NCBI GenBank assembly: GCA_000497125.2
Contig: CM035318.1
Coordinates: 1,608,001-1,672,000, forward strand
DNA length: 64,000 nt
From: Spironucleus salmonicida
Lineage: Eukaryota > Fornicata > Diplomonadida > Hexamitidae
Direction: 5' to 3'
Shown here: positions 47,845 to 58,954 of the stretch, piece by piece
Layout of the letters: the number at the start of each line of letters is the position of its first letter
Position numbering within the stretch: position 1 is the stretch's first letter
Notes under the pieces: generated by a model
Databases searched by the model: none
Told to the model about the DNA's origin: nothing
Seen by the model: the letters and a program-made list of their open reading frames with translations, nothing else
Translations under genes and position numbers: made by a program

Positions 47845-49220
47845 TATTAAAATGGTAAATAAAGTGGAATATAGTATATTAATAAATAAAAATAATCCCT
47901 ATATTAATCACTGGATTTTTATAAATTGAATTACTTAATTTATCATATCTAAGACTACCGTAGTAGGTAAAACTAGGCTAGGATTAATATAAAAATTGTT
48001 CTTGATATCTTTTTACCATTTAATAAAACTTATATAGGAAAGGAATTCGCAGTCTCCAAACAATGTTTCTATCTCTTATTATTATCTTTATATTGTTCTT
48101 ATAGACTGATCTTTTTTATAAGTAGTATAAGATTTTATTATAGACTCTGATTTTGAAAGTTTTGATATATAAGAAATTTAGTTAATATCTTAGATTTCTA
48201 TTGTTGCTTGCTGAGATAATTATAATTTTTCTGATTTAAATAGATTTTAGAGTCTATTAAAAAATACTTATCTTCCAGCTTTTATAGCTTAAACAAAGAT
48301 AAGCCTATACTAACTTTATTCCATTGATTTAAAATTTAACTATTTTACTACTTTTGATGTTGGGACAATATTCTAAACTATACCTGACTAAATAAAAGCT
48401 TTATCTTAAATTTATAACCTAGAAATTATAGATTTAGGTGGGTCTTAATTTTTAACGCATGCTTTTTAAAATCCCTTAATAAGCGAAAATACTGAGTCGT
48501 CTTCAACTTATTCATCTTATTTCAACATATTCATAAATACTTATCTTGTTGAGTATTTTTCTGGAAATTCAGTAGTTTGTCTTCCATTTGATAATTTTAC
48601 ATTACAAAAAGTTACTGATAATGGTTTAGAAGGCTTGCATGCAATTTATGTTTCCATATGACTAGATTATTAATAAACATATAATTATGTATAGATTGTT
48701 TTCATAAATAAAAATATTCATTTGTATAGAAAAAGAAAATTTAGTGCATTAACTCTAATATGCTGTATAATTGCATGAACAGCTTTAGTATTAAATCTAA
48801 TTAGGGTAAAAACTATACTTATATTCTAATTAAAAGTATGATGTTATAATTAGAAAACAATCTAATAAAGCAAAAATGTTAATACCAAATGCTAATTAAA
48901 TACTCAGTTTTTATTATTTTAAACGTCATAAATAATATATTTATACATAATTATATTGAAGTTTAGTTATAAATTATTATTTATAGTAGGGAATTAGGAT
49001 TAATTGAAGCATAAATAAATATTTTTAGAAAAAACTTTAATATTTATTAAAACAAATATATTGCACTACTGGAGAAAAAGTATTATTGTTAAATTATCTA
49101 GACTATAAATATAGTAATTTTACAGTCCTTTTTTAGCCATAATACTTGTTTAATTTATTTCTTGTCAGCTACCAACATGTAATTTAATAATTATATTAAT
49201 AACACTATTCTATAAATATA
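47845..49220 (+). other. Long stretch with no intact gene; possible gene relic at 47852-48661
   Basis: A plus-strand frame from ATG 47852 to TGA 48661 would be 269 codons but is crossed by three in-frame TGA. Its start is only 7 bases from the start codon of the minus-strand gene, which argues against real initiation there. The last 150 codons (48213-48661) have protein-like composition (IIDLGGSQFLTH, SVVCLPFDNFTLQKV), so a decayed gene is possible. The rest, up to the tRNA, is AT-rich and unassigned. TGA is expected often by chance in such DNA, so the relic call is weak. Confidence 0.35.
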
Positions 49221-49292
49221 GCCTTCTTAGCTTAGTGGTAGAGTGCTTCACTCGTAATGAAGAGGTCACGAGTTCGAATCTCGTAGAGGGCT
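49221..49292 (+). tRNA. tRNA-Thr (anticodon CGT)
   Basis: A full cloverleaf can be drawn: acceptor arm GCCTTCT paired with AGAGGGC plus discriminator T, D arm containing the A-box-like TAGCTTAGTGGTAGAG, anticodon stem CTTCA/TGAAG closing the loop CTCGTAA (anticodon CGT, reading ACG), and T arm ACGAG-TTCGAAT-CTCGT with the B-box GTTCGAATC. There is no intron, and CCA is not encoded. A run of T follows about 15 bases downstream as a likely polymerase III stop. It is the only RNA gene I can support here; no glutamine suppressor tRNA reading UAA/UAG lies in the window. Confidence 0.95.
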
Positions 49293-49368
49293 ATTTAATT
49301 CTTTTTAAATTTTCTAGATAATATTTTTAATATTAATATTAACATGTATTATATAATTAATATAACTA

Positions 49369-49797
49369 TTAAAAATACATAAATATGAAACCACCATCCC
49401 ATCCATCCACACCCTTAATACCAATATTAAATTTTGCTAAAATTTCAGCATATACTCCTCCAACTAGATAATCACTATCCGCAAGAACCACAATAAATTC
49501 TCCATCAAAAAAAATCTGCAGAACATCATCCCCTTCTAAGGCTCTCAGAAATGCATCTATTTCACACTCTTTAGGATTAGATATATACCATTTTAACAAT
49601 TTTTAATCTTAAAAAGCTAATATGGCTGTATTATCAGCAAGATGGTATAGGGATGATAAGTAGATTAGTAATGAATTTTCGAATCTATGTAATATCACAC
49701 CTAAGAAAAGACCTACATTATTAGTTAACTAATTATAATTATATGTGTAGCCTATAACTTCAATCAGAGCGCCTTAAATAAAAATGGTTACTAAAGG
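49369..49797 (-). pseudogene. Competing minus-strand ORF, globular-looking, without ATG or TGA
   Basis: This frame reads like a folded protein: LVTIFIQGALIEVIGYTY, VGLFLGVILHRFENSLLI, LHWYISN-like LLKWYISNPKECEIDAF and DGEFIVVLADSDYLVGG, with codons rich in first-position G. But it lacks an ATG (a TGA lies just upstream) and, in the TGA-only code, it has no stop before the tRNA gene; its visible end is a TAA-TAG pair. It may be a host gene relic, or the antisense shadow of the plus-strand ORF. An MPN-like fold is a guess. An alternative ATG exists upstream in another frame. Confidence 0.35.
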
Positions 49798-50215
49798 TGA
49801 GTATCATATTATATTTGTGTAAGCTTGCCATAATAATGGAAGATTACGCTTTTTATTGTTATTGTAAGAAAATTTTCAATAATGTAAAATACATTAAACA
49901 AATAAGTCAAAAATCACAGAATCTATGATAAATAGGGTGGAGTTTGTATCACAACAAACATAAAATAAAGGGATTCTATAATAAAACAATTAAATTTAGT
50001 AAAATTTAGCATTTTAGTACTTATAAAGATATAAATCAGATATACACTTATTATTTTCTTATTAGGCAGAACATCTTATTAATTATCTAGGGTTTTTAAA
50101 ATGGTAAAATGGTCACGCTAATATATTCTAAGTTTTTATCAATGAAAAAATACCCACTTAATAATTATTACTCTAAACATAAAATGCAATTCTTTTTCTT
50201 AAGACTTATTAGTGA
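49385..50215 (+). CDS. Uncertain plus-strand ORF, 276 aa
   Basis: A TGA-free frame from ATG 49385 to TGA 50213-50215. The first 80 residues are Ser/Pro/Thr-rich (MKPPSHPSTPLIPILNFAK), the rest helical and Q-rich (VTKGEYHIIFVQACHNNG). It has a proper start and stop. However, its codons are poor in first-position G, unlike most genes here, and the opposite strand over 49369-49797 reads like a better globular protein. I therefore cannot decide which strand is coding. Confidence 0.4.
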
Positions 50216-50395
50216 TAAATTATTAAGGTCACTGACTTTTTTATATATAAAATTTTTGTATGTAAATATGCAAATCAGAATTAGGTAATTATGATTATGA
50301 ATTCCTTTAATTCTAAAATTGTTGATATAAATTTTTTAGACTTTTAAAATTTATTATTTAATAGATAATATATGATATAAATATAGATTCTAGAA

Positions 50396-51976
50396 ATGTC
50401 CATTTCAAGATGGTTTATAGCAGCAGATTCAGGAGACTCCTCTTTCATTCGAGACAATGTATAAAGTTTTTAAAACTCAAGAGATTCCTAAGGAAATACC
50501 GCCTTGATCAGAGCAGCTTTTGCAGGTCATACGAATTTGTGTCATTTATTATCCTGTGAGTAATCCCATAAAAATAATCAAGGACGGACTGCGCTAATGC
50601 AGTCAATTTTTTCATCTCATTCTGCACAAATTATACCTATATTAAATTCTGAATTTGGTCTTAAAGATGTTTTAGGGTAAACAGCCCTAATGTTAGCCGC
50701 TTAAATTGGCAATATGGCAGCCATACAAAATCTAATAAGTAGCGAATCTACACTTTTCGACATGAAATAGCGCACCGCCTTAATGCACGCTGCATCGTTT
50801 TCCCAAATTGAAGCTGTATAATTTCTATGCGAAAGGGAGCGAAACTCGTAGGATATTAATGGTATGACTGCACTAATGTTTGCAGCATCAAAAAAGTCTT
50901 TTTAAACTGTATAAATTTTGGCGAATTTCGAAGCAAAAATAAAAAATAAAAAGGGTGAAACTGCTCTAGCAATTGCAGTTTTGAGCAGTTCCAGTCAGGA
51001 AATTATTTAATTTTTGGGATAGATCGAAGGGGATATAAAAATTGATGGTGTAAAAATTGATGACTTTGCATCTGAAAATAATAAAGGTAAAAATGGTCTT
51101 GAAGAAGTTATTGCAAAATAGAGAGAGTAAAACTAAATCAAAGACTAACTTAAACTAATTCAAGAACGAAATAATGGACTGAGTAATAAAATGGAATAAC
51201 AAGTGATATTAAAGCTTCAGAATGAAAATTCAGTGCAAATTTTGAGATTAAATGAATAAATTGCAGGTTTTGAGAATAAATTATCGCAAGTTCGTGGTCA
51301 ATAGATTAATCCACTTATAGGTTCTAGACTAGACAGTATAAACGAATTAATTGAAAGTAATAATCTAAGCAACCAGAATTAAATTAAGAAATTATAAAGT
51401 ATCATAAACGAAATAAAGTTATAAATAAGCGAAGTCTCCACAGAATTTTACGATATACGCGGAAATGTAACATTATTAGGGTAATAAAATAAATAAATTA
51501 ATACTATTTTAGAATAATTAACTAGTGAAAAACATTATAAATAATCTTCTTATAAGGATAATAATTCAAATAAAAATACAAAATAATAATTATTAGAAAC
51601 GACTATATAGTAATAATAATAAGTTATTGTTAGTTTATATGCAGATGTAGACGTAATTAAATAAGACAATCACTATATTAAGTAATAGTTACAGTAAATA
51701 GTATAAGGAAATAATAATAATAATTCATAGAATGGAATCAACAATATTGAACTCTCCAAGTAAGTTGAAGAGAACATAAACTTAATGAATATGTTGGTGA
51801 AAAATCAATAAAGAGATAGTTTAGATTCTGTTATATAGTAAATTGGAACACTTAAAGTAGATACTATTGGCATTAAAAATTAGATTGATTTTTTGAAAGA
51901 TCATGATTACGATGGTAGAATTAACTTGCTAGAAAAATAAATCTCGATGCTGTAGAATTACATTTTCAAACAATGA
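50396..51976 (+). CDS. Ankyrin-repeat protein with coiled-coil tail, 526 aa
   Basis: Residues about 1-220 are ankyrin repeats, each with the TALM..A helix pattern: GNTALIRAAFAGHTNLCHLL, GRTALMQSIFSSHS, GQTALMLAAQIGNMAAIQNL, RTALMHAASFSQIEAVQFL, GMTALMFAASKKS and GETALAIAVLSSS. This ankyrin style is very common in diplomonads (the '21.1' type proteins of Giardia and relatives). Residues 230-526 are Q/N-rich coiled coil with many TAA/TAG. A protein-binding scaffold, perhaps cytoskeletal, is the likely role. The frame is complete from ATG 50396 (TTCTAGAAATG) to TGA. Confidence 0.9.
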
Positions 51977-52029
51977 GTATTATTAATATTATATATTATT
52001 AATTATTATTGCATTCCGCAAATATTTTA

Positions 52030-53607
52030 ATGTCAGTTAACGAAGAAATGGATATTAATAACGATTATCAGACTATCAGCTTAGATCAATAGGAATAAGA
52101 ACCTCAGGTTTCTTTAAGTGCCTAGCCTAAAGGCCCACCTTAACCGCTCCCATAAACGTCACTACTGTGTAAACATTATGAAACAAATGATGAGGAGTTT
52201 TTTGATGCAGCAATCTAAACTCTACAGACAAGAATTTTTAACAGGACCAAAAAGATTATTGCAGCACTGCAAGGTGGCACCTATTTTGAACGAGAAAAAG
52301 TATCATATTAAACACAAACTGCAGCATTTCATAACGAGTATCAGCAGTCCTCACGGGAGGCCAGTATCCAGCCGTTCAATCCTATCCTTTACGGCTCAGA
52401 TAAAATCAAAGGTGAGTACACGCTTTATGCGAACCCTGCCAGATATGAGACAGCGGACCAATTTTTTGTAAGAAGAGAGTCCGCTGTGAAGCTTATTTAG
52501 TCGTGCTGGCGAAAATACAAAGCTTAAAAATACTGTTAGATTTTAATCCAAGAGAGGGACGAGAAAATTGCTGTTTAGCAGTAAGAGGAGCTCACAATTG
52601 CAGCTCAAAAGGAGAAAGAAAGACAGTATCAGCTCAAACGCCGTGTGCAACCGAGGACAAAAGCTGACTTCGATCTTCTATATTAGGAAGTTGCGACGTG
52701 GGTTAGACAGCAGAAGTTCTCTATAGACCAAGCAAATTTGATCCCAGAAGCGAGGCAGTCGGCACTAGAGTTGCTGGTCTAAAAGGAATCGAGATTGATT
52801 TAAAACATTGAAGCATTGAAAAGGCAAACAAATATAATTCTTAGACAGGATAAAATAGTAAATTTTTTCAAAAAAATTTCTGAGCCTCGTAGGTGGTAAT
52901 TGTGGGATGGAAGTTTTGCTGCTGTCCATACACCTTATACATTAAGGGCTTAGTCATTAAGGAACATATATTATGCTTTAGAACAAAAGAACATCACATT
53001 AGATTAGAGACTTGATATCTTGTTGTAGACGAAATTTATTCTAAAAGAGTTTGATTGTGAATTAACTCGTAATGCTGTTAGGCTTATTGATGAGGAAGCA
53101 GACCTCTTATCTAGAAACCGGCCAGCTAATTCTATGGAGATGTTGAGAAAGCGTATTTTAGAACACTTTTTAGATTTCTGTGAATCTCCAGAATTTAATC
53201 CTGGAGTACTTACATTAGTTAAAGATAGCTCAGATTTAATATTCAGACCTAATACTCTTCCCGTTGTGGACAAAAAGAAGCTAAACCCAATTAAAAAAGA
53301 GCAGATGAATAGGCTTAAATAAACTTAAATAAGAAAAGCTGTGTATTCATAATTGGATCAAACTAAAGAAAAAATTAACATGATAGAAGTTTTAGGAGAA
53401 TTAGGTGGTATGTAGTAGTATAATTAAGACTTAGATGCTGACTGTTAAGTTGATGAACCAGGACTTTTCTTAAATATTCTTCCTGATGAGGTTTTTGCGA
53501 CAGATGGATATAGAATAATGCCATAAGAATGTGAAATATAAAATGAATAATCCTTTTAAAATGATGATGGAATAGGTGAAGAGATTAAAATGGACGATTT
53601 ACAGTGA
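52030..53607 (+). CDS. IQUB: IQUB-like flagellar protein (IQ motif), 525 aa
   Basis: After an acidic head, residues about 85-160 contain FHNEYQQSSREASIQPFNP and a single IQ calmodulin-binding motif (AVKLIQSCWRKYKAQKY). The C-terminal domain aligns with IQUB: TKADFDLLYQEVATWVRQQK, KISEPRRWQLWDGSF, TLRAQSLRNIYYALEQKNIT, LDILLQTKFILKEFDCELTR and MLRKRILEHFLDF, then SPEFNPG. In animals IQUB belongs to radial spoke 1 of motile cilia. I see no clear ubiquitin-like domain. The 3' 80 residues are acidic and Q-rich. A part from 52300 to 52760 is GC-richer than the flanks. Confidence 0.8.
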
Positions 53608-53619
53608 GATTTTAATTAG

Positions 53620-55218
53620 TCATTCATATTTTTCGTCTGGGTCTCCTATAGTCTCTATCCACTGTGGAACATCAGCTGGCGGCCATACCATTTCCACACC
53701 CATAACATCAAGTTACAATATTTCAACATCAGCACCAATAAAGTCACGTAAATTTGGGAAAGTACGACCAAAATCACCATGAACGAATTCTTTAATATAA
53801 GCTCCAGCAGATGCCAATATATCAATAGTAAAAAAATTTCCTTTTTAAGCAGTAGTAGCTATTTTAAATATGGTCTTAGCTCTATTCATAAGGCTACGAC
53901 GGTGTAATACCCGTATTGGTGTTTTTTACACTAGATTAAGATTTTCGATATGAATATTGTCTATGATTTTGTTAGCGCAGCATACAGCACGATATTTTTT
54001 CTATTTTTCTTATCCCCCAGAATAGAGAGCTACCATTAATTTGTCTTTAAATTTTTCATAAATTGCAAGCTATTAGTTATAGATACGAATGAAATTTTAT
54101 TTACCTAATTCTTAATCGATTTCAATAGATATTTTTATCCAATCTAATCTACAAGCATTTTTAGCCTACTATAATTCTGCAATAAATGGACGTCCATTCC
54201 CCAACATTCTAACATCAATATCCTCTCTTCCTGCAGCATGAAATACAAATTTATCAAAGTCTACATATTTTCTAAATATTGGTTCTAATATAGTATTCAT
54301 TGCATAAGGTAATGATTGAATATCTTAATCTTCATCAGATTCTTACTTTTCATCACCAGTTTATGCGATACCTCTTTGTAACTTTAAATATCGTCCAGTT
54401 ATATATACAGGATCTCTATCTATATTAAACTGAAAATCAATAACAGGTTCAACTTCTGGAGGTTAACACATTTACTTTAATATATTGATATTATATCCAT
54501 CTTTAGAGATTATTCGTGAAACTTCTGCATCTAACCCTATATCTGCTTCTGCGCCTTACCTTATTTCTTTAGATCTTATTCGTCTTAATGATTTTGGTAG
54601 TTAAGACAATTATTATTAAGTCCATTTTATTTATTAAGTAGATTTAAGTGTAATTTCACATCTGAAATATGATAGGTAATGTACAGGTACATCTAAACTT
54701 TTACTTAAATATGGTCCTAATATAAATTTTGCAGCTTTTTTAATTGGAATTACACTAAGCATTATTTTTTTGAATGAAGTATCTTCAAAATTTTCCTTGC
54801 GCTTAATATATTTATCCTCGCTTTATGTATAAACTTTATAATTCATCTATATTAACTAATGCTTATATATAGCATCATTAAGCAAATAATAAGGTGGTAT
54901 AGTCACATTTAGTAAATATTAATTATACTCAAAACCTGATGTTAAAATGTAAGTTGACAGTTTTTCTCTAAACTTTATATTAGATAACGCTGGTAAAATG
55001 TTATGGCATGATACACAGAAATTACATATAGTAAACTTTTTTGTCACTGATATAAAATCATTTTATAGTTCATCTGTATTTTTAGTAAAATGTGATATTG
55101 ATTACACATTTAAAAATCGTAATACACAATATGCACAGGCAGTTTACGAAATATATTCAATTTGGGTAATAACATCATCATAATTTGCAGAAAATATTGT
55201 TTTAAAATATTCATTCAT
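53620..55218 (-). CDS. PUS10: tRNA pseudouridine synthase Pus10, 532 aa
   Basis: The frame has the two halves of Pus10. The N-terminal THUMP-containing part holds a zinc site (CNFCVSCHNIL) and a CAYC pair. The catalytic domain has AAGREDIDVRMLGNGRPFIA with the catalytic Asp, VQKTPIRVLHRRSLMNRAK and AGAYIKEFVHGDFGRTFPN, the signature wording of Pus10. The enzyme makes pseudouridine at positions 54/55 of tRNA in archaea and some eukaryotes. Length fits the family. It converges on IQUB with 12 bases between stops and is divergent from YIF1 (66 bases). Confidence 0.95.
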
Positions 55219-55284
55219 ATAGGAAAGTAAAGTGAAAAGAGTAAAGTATAATATTAATATAACATTTGCATCATAAATTTTAAA

Positions 55285-55911
55285 ATGAATCCTCTAGATT
55301 TTATGAATCCTTTTTCAGGGTAGATTAAATAATTTGAAAAAGCTGCATCAGATATTTAAAAGTCTTAATTTTATGAAGTTTTTTACCCATTTTTCAATGT
55401 AACACCGATATCACTCATTCGTAGACTATCATTACTATTTATGCCCATGTTTTCATATCCAAAGCGTTCTGCTGGGCTAGAGTTAGACTTATATTTACCA
55501 CTACTGTCATATTTTTTGTCGGTTTTATTATTTGGTACTAAGTAAACTCTTGAAATTTAATAATTTGACTTCAGTTACGTTACTAAAAGAGCATTGTTGA
55601 TAATGTTAGTATGGGTGGGGTTTACCATGATTTACTTTTTAATATTTCAATCAGCATAATTATAAATAACAATTTTAGAAATTGCTTCTATCTTAGGATA
55701 TTCTATAACTTTATCTCTCCTTGATTTCCCAATTATAAAGTTTTATGCATTTATTTCAACAGCTGTACATGCGGTGAAAGAAGGTGTAAGAATTGTAAAG
55801 AAGGCATAAGACTCTGCATTAGTGGATGCAAAATAAATTACAATGTGGAATTGGATAGTTATGTCATTTATCATTAGCTCAATTATATTTTGCTGGTTAT
55901 GTATGTGGTGA
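55285..55911 (+). CDS. YIF1: YIF1-family membrane trafficking protein, 208 aa
   Basis: YIF1 pairs with YIP1 on ER-to-Golgi vesicles and binds Rab GTPases. The cytosolic N-terminus leads to SQFYEVFYPFFNVTPISLI and RRLSLLFMPMFSYPKR, then ELDLYLPLLSYFLSVLLFGT (YIF1 hallmark DLYIP) and four to five membrane helices, ending with IVMSFIISSIIFCWLCMW. The length is somewhat shorter than in yeast or animals. The last 33 bases overlap the 3' end of the kelch-like gene on the other strand. Confidence 0.85.
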
Positions 55912-56760
55912 TTCAATTGTTTTAATATAATTTTCAATTGTATTAATGGATTGTCCAAGCGAAAAATATCTGTTCTCAAAAAATATTTTATCTTTAATAA
56001 CTCGATAGCAATAAATTGGGCCAGATTAAAAGGTTTCTTATACTGAAAGTATTGTATTAGTCAAAAGATTTACTATTTCAACTTATTTAACATAACCATC
56101 TTAATTAATACCTCCAATAATAACAACAAAGAATTTTTATATAACTGCTACAGCAAAAAACGCTCTTTCTACTAGTTATATCTATAGTGAAGCAGTTTCT
56201 GGATATATTATATAACTAAGTTTATTAAATTCAAGAGAGTTTTAGGATTTACTATTTAATAAATTATTTAAATCTTTAAGTGATGTCTATGTAGTTGATA
56301 CACCACCAAATGAAACTAACATAGATGAAATTGAGATTATCTAATTTCCAATTATATTTACTGATGGATTAATTTTAATATAATTATTCAGAACATCATA
56401 AATTATGAGTTATGAAGATGGTAGTAATATCGAACCGTAGGCTTATAATCCACCTTGAACATAAACAATGCTGTATCTTTCTGATAAAGCTGGAAACAAA
56501 AGAGGAATCGGCAATTTAAATAGAATATTACTATTTTCTAGAATTTAGCTATGAATATTTTATAGCTTTGAAATTTTATGTAAATTATATTCGGTAGTTA
56601 CACCTAAAGAAATAATATTATTCTACTATATATGAAATTAATTATGAAATTAATGTTTATATGGTATTGGCTAAGTAAATCGATCTGCTATTAAAAACTT
56701 AGGAATCTTTTCACAAAGTATAAACTTTTATTTATCCTTAATAATAGGGATCATATTCAT
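55879..56760 (-). CDS. Kelch-like beta-propeller protein, 293 aa
   Basis: ATG (56758-56760) to TGA (55879-55881). Kelch-type blades are suggested by YVQGGLQAYGSILLPSSQLI, MLVSFGGVSTTQTSLKDLN and FVVIIGGINQDGYVKQVEIV: hydrophobic strand, GG pair and a following Y or V strand. The number of blades is unclear (three to five) and the propeller may be incomplete. N-terminus MNMIPIIKDKQKFILCEKIP. Function unknown. Its 3' end lies inside the YIF1 coding region, so the two genes overlap tail to tail by 33 bases. Confidence 0.6.
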
Positions 56761-56857
56761 AAACTATATTTTTATTATATAATATTCATATTATACACAT
56801 ATAAATTTTAGTAAATATAATAAACTTACAAATATATATAATAAATTTTTATTAAAA

Positions 56858-57181
56858 ATGGAGCTTTAGCAACATTAGCAACAGTCAGCGGCCTTTATGG
56901 AAGAATGCGAAAAATTAAAAGATGATATTGAAGATTCTGTTTAAAAATATGATGAAATGCATAAAAATATTCATAAGTTTGAAAAGAAATTAGTTCAATT
57001 AAGGGCAAATGCGCAAAATGCAGTTGTAACCAAGATGCAAGGTAAGATGTGCTTAGTAGTAAATAAGTCAAACTCTCTTATTTTTTAATTCTCGCTTTTC
57101 TTAAATATTGTCCTTGTTGGTGTATTGGTAATTCTTGGTATTTATACGGTATTTAATTAAGCAGAAAGCTATTACACATGA
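56858..57181 (+). CDS. Small tail-anchored coiled-coil protein, 107 aa
   Basis: ATG in ATTAAAAATGG. The protein has a Q-rich start (MELQQHQQQQSAAFMEECEK), a central coiled coil of about 50 residues (DDIEDSVQKYDEMHKNIHKF) and one hydrophobic helix near the C-terminus (LFLNIVLVGVLVILGIYTVF) followed by a short lumenal tail. The layout resembles a SNARE or other tail-anchored membrane protein, but I see no convincing zero-layer heptads. Its stop is 16 bases from that of the convergent gene. Confidence 0.65.
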
Positions 57182-57197
57182 TACTTTTATATTTCAC

Positions 57198-58280
57198 TCA
57201 TAATTAAGTAAAGAAATACTAACCATACTATTCACAAATAATAAATACATCTTAATCATACGTTAACAACTAAATAATAATAAAATTATCAGCACTTAGT
57301 ATAATATTTTTTAATGTTAACTACATCTTTACACTCTGGGACTCTTTATTTCTGATAAGGTCATCAATCAAGTCAGTAAAATGAGAAAATAAGAATTTCT
57401 CAATTTGATTCAATGAAATTAAACCATCAAAATAATTTAAGGCAGAATTTAATAAATGTGCAAATAGCTATTTTCGATCATTTAAACTTTGATACATTTA
57501 TATATACGAAATTCGATTACGTAATAATTATCTTTTATAAAAATCTAGTAATTAAAGCTCCTAGTTAGTATAACTTGATTATTAAATATTTGTTATATGT
57601 TGTAATTCACAGAATTATATTTATTTTTAATTATAAAAAAGTAAATACTGTTGATAAATTATACATAACCGCTCATCAATCTGTAGAAGTCTGGTTTATT
57701 TATTTAACAGATTATATGAATAAACTATATTTTAATTTTTAAATAATATCAAATTATCTACTATTGATAATATTTACTACATGTCAACATTATGCACCTC
57801 GATAATATTAAACTGAGGTAAATACACGCTTAGCTACCTGTTCTCAATTCGAGCAAAAATGTTTTCAGAAATTTTGATTGGCCATACTTTTTAAACCTAT
57901 ATTACTTCTCCAGTCGTAAAATTAATTTAATATACGTCTTTAAATGATTAGATTTAAACTATTAGATGTTCTATAAAAATAATTCTGCTTTCATTAAAAA
58001 TAGAAAAATTAGTTAATTTTATTACAAATACAATTTATGATGGCACACTATAAGCAATTATTTTAGAGTTAGTTAAAATATAAATAAAACGTTCATGAAA
58101 TATTGCTGAAATTCCATCATTATACTCTAACAACTAAATTGACTATATATTTTCACATATCTCCGAGTATAGTAAATGTTTATATTTTACTAATTTATTA
58201 TTCTCCACTGAATAAATATAACAATCGTCTTTGCAGATAAATAAGGGATTGCCTAAATACCTTACTTAGGTACATATCAT
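57198..58280 (-). CDS. Hypothetical protein, possible beta-propeller fragment, 360 aa
   Basis: ATG (58278-58280; MICTQVRYLGNPLFICKDD) to TGA (57198-57200). The first 220 residues alternate short hydrophobic strands with polar turns (AIFHERFIYILTNSKIIAYS; RQLSVYLPQFNIIEVHNV), which suits a WD-like or irregular beta-propeller. The last 130 residues are helical (LNQIEKFLFSHFTDLIDDLI). This strand-then-helix plan is common in vesicle-coat and tethering proteins; the family is not recognised. Confidence 0.6.
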
Positions 58281-58318
58281 CAATATAAATATATAGTGTT
58301 TTATTATATAATATACAA

Positions 58319-58903
58319 TCATTGCATATAAGAAGTTTCCAAACCTTCTTAACCAGTTAAGTCATTGAAAGCCTACTACATCAAATCTTAAGTGCAAGAT
58401 ATAAAAATAACTTCTTCTTAGATACTAACACTGTAATCTTTTTAAATTTCCCTAATAATAAAAGAATAACTCTATTTTAAGCATTATAGCGCTCTTTTCT
58501 CATAACCATCAGGTGGTAAAAATCTATGTTTTTCTAATCTCTTCAATAACATACAAATACGGGCTAAAGAATTTTTATCTTAAAAAACTAAATCTGATTC
58601 CCACTCTTCAATTAACTAAACTGAATCCGTATTATAAGGATTTTTCAACTTAGATATATTCAAATCTTCTTTCTTTAGTTAACTATTAGCTACAAGTATA
58701 ACATCTGAAATAAATTAACTTTAGCAAACAAATAATGGAGTATCAAATTATAATGACTATGATTAATCTGCTTTTTAAGAAAAATATGACAAAATATCAT
58801 GATAAACCGGGTTACTATTTCCTAGTCTTCTTGTTGATGATCTAGCAGACCCATTTGTATTAATTGAAGACTATGGAGATGCTGAGTCATAGTAAAAATT
58901 CAT
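58319..58903 (-). CDS. Hypothetical protein, 194 aa
   Basis: A frame of 195 codons from ATG 58901-58903 (MNFYYDSASPQSSINTNGSA) to TGA 58319-58321. A Ser-rich head is followed by helical regions (LIEEWESDLVFQDKNSLARI; MLLKRLEKHRFLPPDGYEKR). No domain recognised. It is the middle of three minus-strand genes in a row, with 38 bases to the next gene's start and 51 bases from the previous stop. Confidence 0.6.
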
Positions 58904-58954
58904 TTATGATATGCAATATATTACTATCCAATAATAATCATAAAATAAAATACT

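Noticed and set aside
47852-48661. Selenoprotein or genome-wide UGA-Trp recoding
   Set aside because: Every recognised gene in the window ends at TGA with the expected family length, so TGA is a real stop. A single weak locus is not evidence of recoding.
48064-48958. Long Ile/Leu/Lys/Gln-rich frame overlapping the possible gene relic
   Set aside because: Almost no Gly, Asp or Ala and no recognisable motif; typical of an out-of-phase reading of AT-rich DNA.
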